Source: Unio delphinus
Taxonomy: Eukaryota; Mollusca; Bivalvia; Unionida; Unionidae
Direction of reading: 5' to 3'
DNA length: 64,000 nt
Assembly (NCBI GenBank): GCA_029339505.1
Contig: JAQISU010000081.1
Coordinates: 16,095,001-16,159,000 of the forward strand
In this document: positions 22,106 through 32,945 of the stretch, one piece after another
How positions within the stretch are numbered: position 1 is the first letter of the stretch
Layout: each line of letters opens with the position of its first letter
The notes under the pieces: generated by a model
What the model was told of the DNA's origin: nothing
Database searches by the model: none
Seen by the model: the letters and a program-made list of their open reading frames with translations, nothing else
Position numbers and translations under genes: made by a program

Positions 22106-23862
22106 TTCACTCGTTTGTTTATTTGGTTTTTAGAGCATAGATGATATTTAATGATAAACACGTCCGTTTATTCAATTTTGCGAAGGTAACATTTACCAAA
22201 ATTCTGAGCGTATTGTAAACCTAGGGCAATAACATATCTCGAAACCAAACTATATACAAGCCTGAAGTATTTCTTCTGAAGACATCAGGGTCTTTAAGTG
22301 AGTAGATTATTCCTCAGGTAATCGTATCCTACAATGGCTAACATTTTCATGGGGAAGCCAACCACTAATAATCTCTTTACGCTCTTATCAATAATTTGAG
22401 ACATTTTCCATATTGCAAGTAAGGGTGTATTCGTAAGAACTTTAAGTAGGCCAAATATTATGCTGTAAAAGAACGTCATACAAAAACTATAGCTTTGTCA
22501 GCGAACAAAAAACATCTTTGAAGTTCACAAATTAGCTAGCAAAGCTGCCGCTGGGTCTGCCACCAGCAGAAAAGTAATGGCAACCACGCTTGGCTCGTAT
22601 TAAATAATGTTTGAAATTTGTCTTTCGGTTGATATTGCCCTGAGATAAAAATTACTCGTCCACGGGTTCTCCTAGATTTGCATTTTTGCCAAAATGTATC
22701 ATGCGACCTCAATATGCTGGTTAGATTAAACAGTACGGCCTTGTAATCAGAAGCGTATGTAGTTTTTTATATATCTAAAGATGACATATTACATAATACA
22801 GTTAATCTAATTATCAATGTGATAAGGTCAACCGTTTTTAATTTGCTATAGCGTAGATATAAAAATACGAGTATGAGTCAGATATTAAAACTGGCATAAT
22901 ATTTTAATGCTTACATCGACAATATGGACTGTCACGCACTATGTAACCTCGTCCCCGGCTTGCAGTCAAAACCGAACGAATGTATTGCTATTAATAATAG
23001 CTATTAGTTTGGGTGGTGAGATCACTTGAATTGGTTGCAATGGGAGGACGAGGGTTTGCACAAGTTCACGTAGAAACCTCAACAATCAGATATCATACAT
23101 CAACAGTATAAGAATTCGTCAGTCAAATACTCTCCAAAGTTATGATAATCCTGCAGTTTATTGATTCTTCATTTTGACTGGCTGAAGTTACAATTAGTTT
23201 CACAATTTCAGACTTCTAACTTAAACTTGAGTTTCTAGCCCCAAATATTTTGAAAGAGCGGGATGTGGACAATAATGACTACGTGCACTAACATTATAAA
23301 GATATAAGGAAATCGACTATTTTATGACCTCAGACAGTCTGTATAAGAAAAAAAATTAAGATCTGTTTGTAAAAGCATAATTTATGTAAAAATTGTGCCC
23401 CATTATGCGGCTCTCTATTTTTGATTCTCATTCTGACTTGCTAGGAAGAGTATCGCACTTACTGGCTGAAATACAGTTCACTGATTGGTTGAAATGTAGT
23501 TCATGTAGGTCATCTTAGTTTTCCTCAATTCATAGTTATCCCGAATGTTTCTGCTGCCGTCAGATATTGATCATAATCTCCAACCACACCCCCTATAATT
23601 CAAACAAACGGTCGATTGGCTTTCCAATGCTTTTAAAAAGTAAATTGGAATCTATACAACAGGGCTTTATCCAATACTCCCAACTTTGTTACAGGCCTTA
23701 CCTTTCTTTTTGACTGCCCCATTCTTTCATGAAGATTTTCAAAGTTACAGCCAATATATGTATGTTCTGTTTCACAATGACCAGACTGTGTTTTTGACTG
23801 ATATATAGGAACAGTTACCTTAACATAAATACAAGCAGCATAAGGGGGTGAGCAGAGAACAT

Positions 23863-23864
<2 letters not shown>
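22106..23864. other. No gene seen
   Basis: No supported coding region or repeat. Short open frames here lack coding-like composition. Confidence 0.4.

Positions 23865-23938
<74 letters not shown>
23865..23938. repeat. (GA)n microsatellite
   Basis: About 36 GA units; the reverse reading gives a Leu-Ser artefact. Confidence 0.98.
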
Positions 23939-23940
<2 letters not shown>

Positions 23941-24320
23941 GTGAAACAAAACAAATCAGCTTAAAATGATACATGTATCTTTGGAATGACTAACGAACAG
24001 TAACATAACAAAATCTGACACGTCATGATGTTTTGTTTTATGTGCCATAACATGTGAATATTTTTATTTGATAAGAACAAGATAAGGCGTGAGGCACAGA
24101 GGGGATGACATTTGTGTACCAATTATCCAGGGCACCGTTTCCGTAACCAATTCATGGGGTCCCTTCTTTGGGTCCCTTCATGGGGTACCACTTGGTCAAC
24201 GGAGTTTTCACTTACTTGGTAAACTGAGTGGTTACTTACTTGATCAATATTTAAATATGTATTTCTCTATGCAATCCTCGGCGTTTTTTAGTTTGACATC
24301 ATCAGACGCATTTGTCATCT

Positions 24321-24511
24321 CAAAGTATATTTGCAACGTACAATACTTTCTTCCACCACAAGCTACACATAGTTGTTTTCCCCTCAATTCCAATTTCACA
24401 ATTTAGACAGTGTTTTGGGGCGGTACTTCCAGGTCGAACGCTCTGTAAAGAAAGCGTACGATAATTATTGCGACATTTTTTACACATTGGATGGCTGACC
24501 CCATCATCAGC
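24321..24511 (-). pseudogene. Short reverse ORF with two Cys pairs, unrecognised
   Basis: A 63-codon open stretch reads HPMCKKCRNNYRTLSL and later KHCLNCEIG, a CxxC...CxxC arrangement that could bind zinc. Composition is plausible for coding sequence. There is no ATG; the frame begins after a TAA. It may be the outermost piece of the virus-like cluster to its right, or a stray exon. No family is recognised. Confidence 0.3.
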
Positions 24512-24765
24512 CACTTACAAGTATAATACGTCTTATTTAGCATGATACTATTAAAAATGTCTAATTAGATGAAATCAATTAGACATAATGTATAATATAT
24601 ATTAAAGAAAAGTAATTGTGAATAATGGGTCGATGCCGCGAAGATAGATTACTGCAGCAAAAATATCAAGACCTAACCAGCAATAAAATCACATTATCAA
24701 AATAAAAAACAGATTTAAATCTCATCACAAAATATACTGATCAAATAAAGGAACACAAGATGAAT

Positions 24766-25183
24766 TTATAAGTTTAAATCAGATTTTGACAGATTACCAG
24801 GTGACAGAAAAAAAATATCATTTGATTTACAGTTGCATGATTTTATCAAACAAACAAGAAATGAATGCGTCTCATGTTCAGTATTCAAGATAAACGGTGA
24901 TGGAACATTTATTAATTCGACAATAGAACGGTTGATATTATTTATAATCTTTGACACTATCAAGTATATATTTAGCATAAACTTTATTGTCGAACATATT
25001 ACCCAAGATGTTAAAACTTGGATTATTCGTGATAAACTCGAGCCTGTTAAAGAATCACAAAGACATAACAATGTGGTCAGAGTAGAAAAAAATTCTAAAC
25101 AGGTGTTTTCACCAGAATATACAAACCATCATATAATAACGCGTATCCAGTTTCTTCAGTTATTTATGCATTTTATCATTTGA
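24766..25183 (+). pseudogene. Unrecognised virus-like ORF fragment A
   Basis: The frame is open for about 138 codons, from just after a TGA to the TGA at 25,181-25,183; the only ATG lies about 20 codons in (24,833). Segments such as FDRLPGDRKKISFDLQLHDF and IERLILFIIFDTIKYIF show the mixed charged and hydrophobic pattern of a folded protein, not of random AT-rich DNA. A reverse frame over the same bases is its shadow. No family is recognised. It is the first of a series of similar fragments up to 28.4 kb that I read as one decayed insertion. Confidence 0.4.
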
Positions 25184-25448
25184 ATGCACCAGACATAGCT
25201 ACTCTTGTTATAATAATAACAAGCTCGCTAAATTGTGTGGCTTAACTTATCACTGAGCATTTTTTCGACTCAAAACGCGGCAACATATTTTAACAGAATC
25301 AAGAACAACAAAGATAAATAATTGCGAAAAATATATAAATACAACTGGAGCTTGTATATAAGACATATCTGATTTAGAAAAAAATATTAATGTTTCCGAT
25401 AAAAGTAAAAACAACAACAAATGAAGTTTAATATAACTCGAACAAATA

Positions 25449-25739
25449 TAGAACACGCGGTGCTCCAATAACCATTATAGACCATACTTGTCATGCACAG
25501 ACATAACCAGTAACACAGTTTTCAAGGGAGAGATAATACGATTGTATGACGGCGATATATACGAAGAAATGTACACCATAATTAAGCGTGACCCTGTATC
25601 AGTCTGGCTATTTCACAGAAATGACACTGAGATGAATTTATATTTGATCAGTTTCTTCTGCCATCTGGCGTTATTAACGCAAGGAATCTCTCCAACGTAC
25701 GACGAAACAGATTGCGGTAAAATATATAGACAACAATGA
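25449..25739 (+). pseudogene. Unrecognised virus-like ORF fragment B
   Basis: Open from just after a TAG to the TGA at 25,737-25,739 (96 codons). Contains FKGEIIRLYDGDIYEEMYTI and PVSVWLFHRNDTEMNLYLI, again protein-like. It lies about 270 bp after fragment A on the same strand. 25,740-26,380 shows no clear coding patch. Confidence 0.4.
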
Positions 25740-26382
25740 TGATTTACTCAACGCATTAACACACGGAGGTTTTTGCTGTTTTCGCATGAAATGCGAGTAG
25801 GAAACACATTTTGGGGACTATTTCTGAATCAATCATAATACATCGCCTTCCAAGGGATTTCCCATTAGCCAAATGCCTTGTTGTGCTATAAAATGTTTTC
25901 CATTGGTTAGTTTGCTCGCGCATGACCAGAAAGTAAAAAGTTGGAGTAGTTTTTGGTTGCTTAACGGTCCATTAATTTCGCATGGAGAAGACTCTTTATT
26001 CAAATGATCCACCTTATTCAATTTTTTGCACAGGCTCAGCTGTATGCGTACGCTTCAGACAGGTCTACATTAGATCTGAGGCCATAAAGTCTAAAATCTG
26101 GACACAAAATCGGATTCCGACCATGAGCGAATTTTGGGTGGAATAAAAACGGGTCTAAAAAATTAAGTTTTTCCCTCTGTATTTTGTAGTGCAACTAAAA
26201 TGTCCAGATTATTTGCTATCATTGTAGAGCTACATCTGTCTACCTTTCCATAATACCAGCCACTTTAGTATATCATGCATGACCTTGACGCTACAGACCT
26301 TGGAAGTAGGCTACTACCTCATGCCCCGTAATCATGACTCTAGGGCTTAATGTGTTAACTGTTTTACAGCTTTGTCTGTTGT

Positions 26383-26895
26383 GGCTCATATGGCTCAAGA
26401 AACAAAAAAATGGCGTCCAACTCCAAAAGAATTTCTCGATGAGGTATGACAATCTTGTGTTGAGTTTGATTATATTGGTCTTTCGAACAACAAATATAAC
26501 ACATTCAACATGATTTCTGTCGACAATATCGCTGCTTATATGGCGGATTTTCCTGAATTCGGTGATTATCATTGCTATTTCGATTAATTCTGGTATCCAA
26601 CACAGGAAAAGACTGGAGTTGCAAGAAACGGGCCACTACCAAATATCGATCTTACGAGATTTGTTGAAATTGAATCATTCGAGTTTCAGCGAGTATTCAA
26701 TATGTGATACCATTTGATACCAATTTATACCACTTTAATAAACCGGATAACAGTGTCAGTATCAACGATTGTTGCGCAAATCATCAGGGCATTCATGCTC
26801 CAATAATGCTATTACGATATATGTTCGATTCAGAGATTCTTACATCAATAAATGTAGCCTCATACAAATCACAAAAATCTGTCTGCTTAACGTAA
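26383..26895 (+). pseudogene. Unrecognised virus-like ORF fragment C (multiply broken)
   Basis: A run of plus-strand coding-like patches broken by stops and at least one frame change: SVDNIAAYMADFPEFGDYHC (about 26,519-26,580), GPLPNIDLTRFVEIESFEFQ (about 26,630-26,690) and, from about 26,709, NLYHFNKPDNSVSINDCCAN to a stop near 26,895. The density of Asp, Asn, Phe and Tyr and the short gaps between patches suggest one former gene. No motif allows a family assignment. Another patch (MGPAEFDFIVNDTAARGVLL) follows at about 26,978-27,060 before the SINE. Confidence 0.45.
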
Positions 26896-27072
26896 GACAA
26901 CAAAAGATACATGCAGAAAATTATCGATAAGTTCGCTCAGGGTCGATGATCTGATATTGCACGTGGTTGAACGAGATCATGGGTCCAGCCGAATTTGATT
27001 TTATTGTCAATGACACAGCGGCGCGAGGCGTGTTGCTGCTACCGATTAATGAAATTATTCAATAATGGAAAA

Positions 27073-27396
27073 ACCGCTCCGGTGGCCTAGTGGTTAGAGC
27101 GTCCGCCGCAGAAGCCGGAGGTCGTCGGTTCGATCCCCGGCCGAATCATTCCAGCGACTTACAAAAATGGTACTAACAGCTGCCTCGCTTGGCGCTAAGC
27201 ATTAAGAGGTTCGTGTTAGGACTGGTCGGCCTGGTGTCAGGATGATGTGACTGGGTGGGACATCATGCTACATGTTTGCGGCATGATGCCCCAGTGTTAG
27301 ACATCACTATAAACTTTTGCACTGCAGACATCGTAGCGATATGCCTGGAAAATTGTTAAAGCTACGTTAAATTCCTAATCAAACAAACAAACAAAC
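27073..27396 (+). repeat. tRNA-derived SINE, full length, with target-site duplication
   Basis: The most complete copy of the family. Box A is GTGGCCTAGTGGTTAGAGCG and box B GGTTCGATCCC; the central block is CTCGCTTGGCGCTAAGCATT, then TTAGGACTGGTCGGCCTGG, GTGACTGGGTGGGACATCAT and a CAAA-repeat tail. The flanks CAATAATGGAAAA (ending at about 27,071) and CAAGAATGGAAAA (27,404-27,416) match at 12 of 13 bases. This copy shows what the SINE at 0.6-4.1 kb looked like before the RTE entered. Confidence 0.92.
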
Positions 27397-27403
27397 TATC
27401 TAA

Positions 27404-27620
27404 CAAGAATGGAAAAGCGTAGGTACAAGAATTATTTATTGCGAGGTTAATTCTCCTCGATTTATTGATATGAAATCCCCAATTCTCTCCTACTCATCAA
27501 TACGCCTATTATCGATGATTAATATATTTCACAATGACGCTGTTTGAGTCGCCATGGACTCGTTTTATATTAGTAGCCATTTATCCAATGAGACACCTAA
27601 GGTGTTGATTGGGGGGGGGG
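27404..27620 (+). pseudogene. Unrecognised virus-like ORF fragment D
   Basis: Immediately after the SINE a coding-like frame resumes (TRIIYCEVNSPRFIDMKSPI, then LSYSSIRLLSMINIFHNDAV), reaches a stop near 27,548 and continues in frame (MDSFYISSHLSNETPKVLIG) to a run of 13 Gs at 27,609. The continuation on both sides of the SINE supports insertion into a former gene. Confidence 0.4.
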
Positions 27621-27666
27621 GGGGTCGTGGCGGTTTAAATACGAACAAATACATAAATATTCAGAG

Positions 27667-28000
27667 TCAGCAGACATTCAGACACCTGACGTTTATAATC
27701 GCATCAATCAAAATATCACACATTTCATCAGCACCTTCGGTAAATGATCCAACGACAAGAAATAGCGGGATATATCCAAATGATCCAGGTGGTTCTGGTA
27801 AAGCAGCATGTGCAATATAATTATTTAAAATATGATTATGTTGACGCCAATTCACCGGCTTGCCCGAGAGATGAGACAACATGGTGTGAGCACATACACG
27901 TATCATAATTTCTTTAGATGGTAAGCTGATGCATGGACGATGGAACGAATGGGTGAGAAATATATCCCGAGAATAATTATTTGGGATGAGATTTGCACGG
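27667..28000 (-). pseudogene. Unrecognised virus-like ORF fragment E, reverse strand
   Basis: On the reverse strand the frame is open for about 110 codons, starting upstream of the first ATG (27,906) with NLIPNNYSRDIFLTHSFHRP and continuing through VNWRQHNHILNNYIAHAALP and PPGSFGYIPLFLVVGSFTEG to a TGA-type stop at 27,667. The composition (Pro, Gly, His, Trp placed between hydrophobic runs) is strongly protein-like. No family is recognised. It diverges head to head from the ORF that starts at about 28,020. Confidence 0.45.
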
Positions 28001-28019
28001 TATCTTTAACAAAATCTAC

Positions 28020-28361
28020 CATAATTATCGTGTAATGTGTGGCGATCGTGAACAGCCTCCGCCGATTACAGGTGAATCAACACATGAATGGTTTATCAAC
28101 TATATTAGCCACTATAAAGATGATCCGTACAACCATCAATCACAGTATGAAATACTACGACAACATAATTCGATAATCAGATTACAACTTGACAAAATTC
28201 AGTATGCAGTACTGCGTACCTTAATTAGAGACGCTCCAATGTCAGATGTCTGGACTTTATGTTGCCTTAATGATCTAATAGTTGTATCCAGGAAAAATGT
28301 TCGTGAATCACTTCAGTGTAAATTATTTGAGCTTCACGAGGAAATTGTTCTGATCAGCTAG
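28020..28361 (+). pseudogene. Unrecognised virus-like ORF fragment F
   Basis: The last and longest uninterrupted piece of the cluster, about 113 codons of clear coding character: PPPITGESTHEWFINYISHY, RLQLDKIQYAVLRTLIRDAP and DVWTLCCLNDLIVVSRKNVR. It ends at TAG 28,359-28,361. The frame also extends upstream to an ATG at 27,993, but that part overlaps the reverse ORF and looks less like protein. It resembles an alpha-helical replication or structural protein in composition only; I do not recognise it. Confidence 0.45.
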
Positions 28362-28634
28362 TTCCATGATGTTATCGACCTAGTAAGGAACAATAACCAG
28401 ATTGCAACATGTATATGCTAGACCCTGAGGCTTATAGTTCCGTATAATAAATGTTACGAATGTTGGCATTGCGAACAATGAGGTGTCGAGAAAGTGTGTA
28501 TATTATAGCCATGTGAACTCGTGACTGGCGTCTTAATTTGTCCGCGCGCGGTTCACATGTTAGCTGTATTGATTTTCCAGTGTTTGGAGCAAATGAACAT
28601 CAAGTGGAGGTCGTACATCTATCTTTGACAGACT

Positions 28635-28650
28635 GCCGGGGAGGGGGCAA
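28635..28650 (+). promoter_or_regulatory. Polypurine tract-like sequence
   Basis: GCCGGGGAGGGGGCAA lies directly before a TG-starting LTR-like segment, the position of the plus-strand primer of an LTR element. Confidence 0.55.
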
Positions 28651-28856
28651 TGTCTGCTAATTATGCAAACCATGGGTGAATCGACATCCACTCGAAGTTG
28701 AGCAAGGCGTGGCCACCATTGGACTTGAAAGCTTAAATCTAGTATCTTGAGAACTAAACGTTAGTAGTCGCTAAACCATCTTGCGGAAATAATAAGGGAA
28801 GATAAATTACTCCGACGTCATTTGAAATTGGCGAGAAATTTTGTTATTCTGAGAAT

Positions 28857-28882
28857 TATAAAAGAACTTCGAACAGGTCAGT
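28857..28882 (+). promoter_or_regulatory. LTR core promoter (TATA and initiator-like)
   Basis: TATAAAAG at 28,857-28,864 and TCAGT at 28,878-28,882. The A of the initiator is 23 bases from the TATA start, slightly close for a canonical promoter. Confidence 0.45.
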
Positions 28883-28977
28883 GACTTATTTGCACGATTG
28901 TTGTAATATAATACAGCAAAGTAATTGTACTTTAATTCTGTGCAGTATGTACAAATCGTTCGTACGTAGAGTTACCA

Positions 28978-29035
28978 TTTGTAGGGTTTGATTCCTTTGT
29001 AGTGTTTGATTTATTTGTAGTGTTTGATCTACCTA
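28978..29035. repeat. ~20-bp tandem repeat, 3 copies
   Basis: TTTGTAGkGTTTGATyyvTT-like units repeat three times. Confidence 0.8.
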
Positions 29036-29654
29036 CATATTTTGAGATATGAGAAATGTTAATGTAAAGAATTAATATTTTAATTCGCTATTTGGTTAAT
29101 TCGTAGTAACCTCGTGCATTTATTCATGTGATATTTTATATTTGCAAATGTTGAATTGAATTGTAACTTTGTATAATGGTTGCAGTGTGCAGCATTAGGA
29201 TGTGACGATTTTACCCCAACCCCTTGTATGTAGGTATAAGTAACTATAACTTGTGATTCTGACTGGCCTTGTACATGTATAAATTGTAGGTCTGCCTGAC
29301 CCAGCTGTGATGTTTCCAATTGTTCTAAGTTAGCTAATCCCCTTACGTAAGATGGTCTTTGTTAGCTCTCGAGGGGAGAGGAGACTGTGTCCATCGCGGA
29401 CGGGTGATGTAACCACATGAAAGGACAGGACAGCGCCTAATAAGAAAACTGTAACAATTGATAGACACACAGACAGACATTCGGATGATTGACAGTCGAA
29501 CAACTGACCAGAGTCGATCGCCATCCAATCAAAATTCGCTGAGGGTGGGCCCTTGATTGGAATCTGCGATAATAACTCATGTTTAGTAAGAATTCGTCAG
29601 TTCGCTCCAATAAGAATTGAGAAGAGATAGAACTCCGTACGGCCAGACGAAAAT

Positions 29655-29672
29655 TGGTGGCAGACTCAGATT
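29655..29672 (+). promoter_or_regulatory. Primer-binding-site-like sequence
   Basis: TGGTGGCAGACTCAGATT follows the LTR end. TGGTGGCAGA-type starts are frequent at gypsy LTR-interior junctions. The matching tRNA was not identified. 29,673-30,300 shows no gene. Confidence 0.4.
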
Positions 29673-30317
29673 TTGGAAATCAAGGAAATCTTAAGATAGC
29701 TTCAAAGGTCAGTGTGATTTTTGTTTGATTTCTGCTTGATACGTCTGCGGAATGGAAGGATTCTCGTATGTATATTCATTTTACTTGTATTGTAGTATGA
29801 ATAGTTAATTATGATATTAATATTTTGCATCTTTCGTGATGTTCGTTAGTACCTTTGCTTGCAATTGATTATGATGTAAATTCGTTGCATCTTCTTCATG
29901 ATATTATATTACCCCCTTATTTTGTGAGGTAAAATGTTGCTCTTCTTTTGTTAGTAATAGGTGTGCATATTATTTCGTGAAGAATTGTATTGTTTGCTAG
30001 CCGCTATAAGAATTAATATTATAATTCTTTGTGTAGGTATATTATGGTAGACTAGCACTTTGTTTACGTAATGATATATTTTGCCTTTGAGTTAACGGAT
30101 TTCCGTTATTGCAATTTGAATGTGAATATTGTGGATTCGGTACGCTTGTGTAGGACATATATATAAATATATAGATAGTCATATTACTAATAGTAGTAAT
30201 ATTATAATACAATGATATTTGAAATATTTGTAATTAGATACTGATAGGGCTCAAGATGTAGATGTTTGAATTCTTTATGAGATTGTGTCATGGCGGCATT
30301 TTGTAAGCGGCGGAAGC

Positions 30318-30923
30318 GTATGGGAATTTCGATGTGTGCGCATGCGTGACCAAAAATGTCCCGCCTTAAACTGATGGTTCAATTCAGTGACTTAGTGTGA
30401 GGTAATATTCATCACCCTATGCTAATGCATTATACCTTTCAACAGGAAGCTTTCGGGTGACGTTGAGAAATTTCGGGTGACGTTGAGAGAATTTCGGGTG
30501 ACGTTGAGAGAATTTCGGGTGACGTTGAAGAGAATTCCGGGGAAATTCCGGATGACGTGGAAAGAATTCCGAGTGAATTTGAGAGATACCGAGTGAATTT
30601 CGGGTGATCTCAAGAGACACCGTCGAAGAGGAAACGGAAGTAGAGATAGAAGAGGAAACGGAAAGTAGAGATAGAAGAGGAAACGGAAGTAGAGGAATCG
30701 GAAGGAGAGAAAGACGAAAGGAGACTTATTTAGATGAGTAACACTCAAGAAGGGAAAATATTCCTCACACTGAAATCAAATGATGATCTAGGGATCATTG
30801 GGTCAAGAGTGACATTGATTGCTTAATATCTTTAAAATTTTCATTTATTAAATTGTTGTTTAAATTTCATCTTTGTATTTCTTTTAATTTAACTGTCGGC
30901 ATTGCTGACTGGGGGCTCGTAGC
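30318..30923 (+). repeat. Diverged direct repeat, copy 1 (LTR-like)
   Basis: Starts GTATGGGAATTTCGATGTGT and ends CTGTCGGCATTGCTGACTGG; both ends recur at 31,169 and 31,633. The end abuts TGGGGGCTCGT (30,910-30,920), which equals the first 11 bases of the well-known proline-tRNA primer-binding site. This is possibly the 3' end of an LTR. Confidence 0.45.
30462..30545. repeat. Minisatellite of about 22 bp, 4 copies
   Basis: TTTCGGGTGACGTTGAGAGA repeats four times with minor changes. Purine-rich GAAACGGAAGTAGAGATAGA units repeat three times further on (30,625-30,700). Confidence 0.88.
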
Positions 30924-31168
30924 CATATATAATATATTGTCCAGAAGTAAACATTCTGAATGCGGACCAGGGGAACTTCCTCATAATTCTTTAAAGTCTA
31001 TAGGAAGAACCCCACCCCTACTAAACGACACTTCACATAGTTAATAGGGATTTGACTCTCTGTGTACACTTTGTAGAAGTTTAATGTTCAGAAATGCGAC
31101 TGATTATGTGATATTGTTCTATATAATAAGACTGAGAATCTATATATACCGTGTACACATATCAGAAA

Positions 31169-31660
31169 GTATGGGTATTTCGATGTGCACGAATGCGTGA
31201 CCAAAGAAGGTAATGGCTTATCTGATGATAGATTGTTGTTTAGTGTCAGTCTAGATAACTAGATGCATATGCTAATGGCCTTGTGTGCTTATATGGGAAG
31301 CTTTTAGGGACCAGAGAAGCTGAAGGAGACAGAGAGAAATATCCTGGTGCAGTTGGTCTCGAGTCTCTGGGACACGAGAAAAGTAGAGAATGGAGGCAGA
31401 TGAAATGGAGGGGAACAGGAGTGCCAGTCCAGAAAAAGCATAATACATATAAGCAGAAACACAGGACAAAAGGACAATCTTTCACACTAAGTCCGACTTG
31501 GTCGAGTGAAAGACGAGTGATAGGGTTTACAATATTGAATTTCATTTGAGAAATGACTGTCTATTATTGAATGGTATTACATTCTTGTTTATTGGAATGT
31601 CACCTTTTTGTGTATTCAGTTGTTTAGCTTAGCTATCGGCATCGCTGACTGGCGTCTCGG
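31169..31660 (+). repeat. Diverged direct repeat, copy 2 (LTR-like)
   Basis: Partner of 30,318-30,923: GTATGGGTATTTCGATGTGC, GGGAAGCTTTTAGGGAC and GCTATCGGCATCGCTGACTG align in order. It lacks the minisatellite, which explains the length difference. 31,661-32,528 shows no supported gene. Confidence 0.45.
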
Positions 31661-32528
31661 AGGTTTGCATCTCTCTATTACTTCTTAAATTTTTAACAAA
31701 ATCGAGCAAAGGTGGGTAACAACTAAAAGTAATGAGTTTTCCGGATAAGTGAATTATGCACATTTTTTATTTTACGACATCATCACACCATATGTACATG
31801 TATGTGATAGGTTTAAATGTAGTGCACTGTATATTCAATAATGGTTGAAATTAATGAATACATCTTTTAATTTGTGTTTATTTCACATTATTATAACATG
31901 CGCTTGTACGTACATATACAGTAAATATAAGTTTAGGCAATTAACACATCGAACACATCACACTATGTACCTGTACATGTATGTACTCTACATGCATTTA
32001 TCATGTCAATTTCCTGAAGAAATCTGTAACCTTTGTTTTTCTGGATTCGTTGGCGAATCTATCTGCAATGATTATTGATAGTGGTCTTAGATTCTCAAGG
32101 GCTTCACTACTGTGTTTGTTGTCGTCACTGGTGAATATTACTGACGTCTGCTCAAAATACAAAATTAATGTTGCTATACTGTCCTTGGCTTGGTTGATGT
32201 TAATGTCTTTTTACTCGGAGTCGGTAGTGTCACCATCTTCTTCTTCATTATCGTTGTCTGGAACCTCATCTTCAGACACCAGGGTCAAAATGTCGTCATC
32301 TTTGAGTTATTGTCCTGTCTCTTCCTTTTCGCCTATCTGTACGTAGTTCTCGGCAGACATCGCAGCCTGGGTGGGAAGGCTTCCTGTTAGATCTCTGAGC
32401 TCACTTAATGGCATGTCATCTCAATCGTCAAAATCTTCGACAGTAGTAGCTAGCGTGGGAATGATCTGTACATGTCTAAAGCAGTATGAGATTGTTGTTG
32501 GTGTCACTGAAACCCACGCTGTCATATT

Positions 32529-32579
32529 TATACATATACATATACATACATACATACATACATACATACATACATACAT

Positions 32580-32662
<83 letters not shown>

Positions 32663-32785
32663 TACATACATACATACATACATACATACATACATACATA
32701 CATACATACATACATACATACATACATACATACATACGTATGTGTGTGTGTGTGTGTGTGTTTGCGTGTGTGTGTGTGTGTGTGT
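32529..32785. repeat. Compound microsatellite (TACA)n-(CA)n-(TACA)n-(GT)n
   Basis: Alternating TACA and CA blocks followed by about 45 bases of GT. The CA and GT parts are inverted complements and could fold back. All long ORFs over it are artefacts. Confidence 0.98.
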
Positions 32786-32814
32786 GAGCGAGAGAGAAAG
32801 AGGTTTTGATTTGT

Positions 32815-32945
32815 AACGTACCTTTAACAATGTTACTGTCACTACCATTTTTAAAAGTCTTTGGTATGCATCGGCCAGGGCTCGAACCCGTGATATTCCG
32901 CGCTCTAACCACTTGGACGACCGGATTGGTCACGACCGACCCACG
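32815..32945 (-). repeat. tRNA-derived SINE head, reverse strand
   Basis: Read in reverse: GTCCAAGTGGTTAGAGCG (box A) and CGGGTTCGAGCCC (box B), followed by a short tail ending GTTAAAGGTACGTTAC, similar to the 3' end of the main SINE family. The central body is missing, so this is either an internally deleted copy or a related short family. No anticodon arm of a real tRNA could be folded by eye. Confidence 0.6.

Larger units (their letters stand above)
28651..29654 (+). repeat. Candidate LTR, about 1.0 kb
   Basis: Begins TGTCTGCTAATTATGC after a polypurine tract and ends before TGGTGGCAGACTCAG, which looks like a gypsy-type primer-binding junction. A TATA box (TATAAAAG, 28,857-28,864) followed by GGTCAGTGACTT fits an LTR promoter in plus orientation. 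A 21-bp tandem repeat lies inside. No second copy of this LTR is visible in the window, so boundaries rest on these signals alone. Confidence 0.5.
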
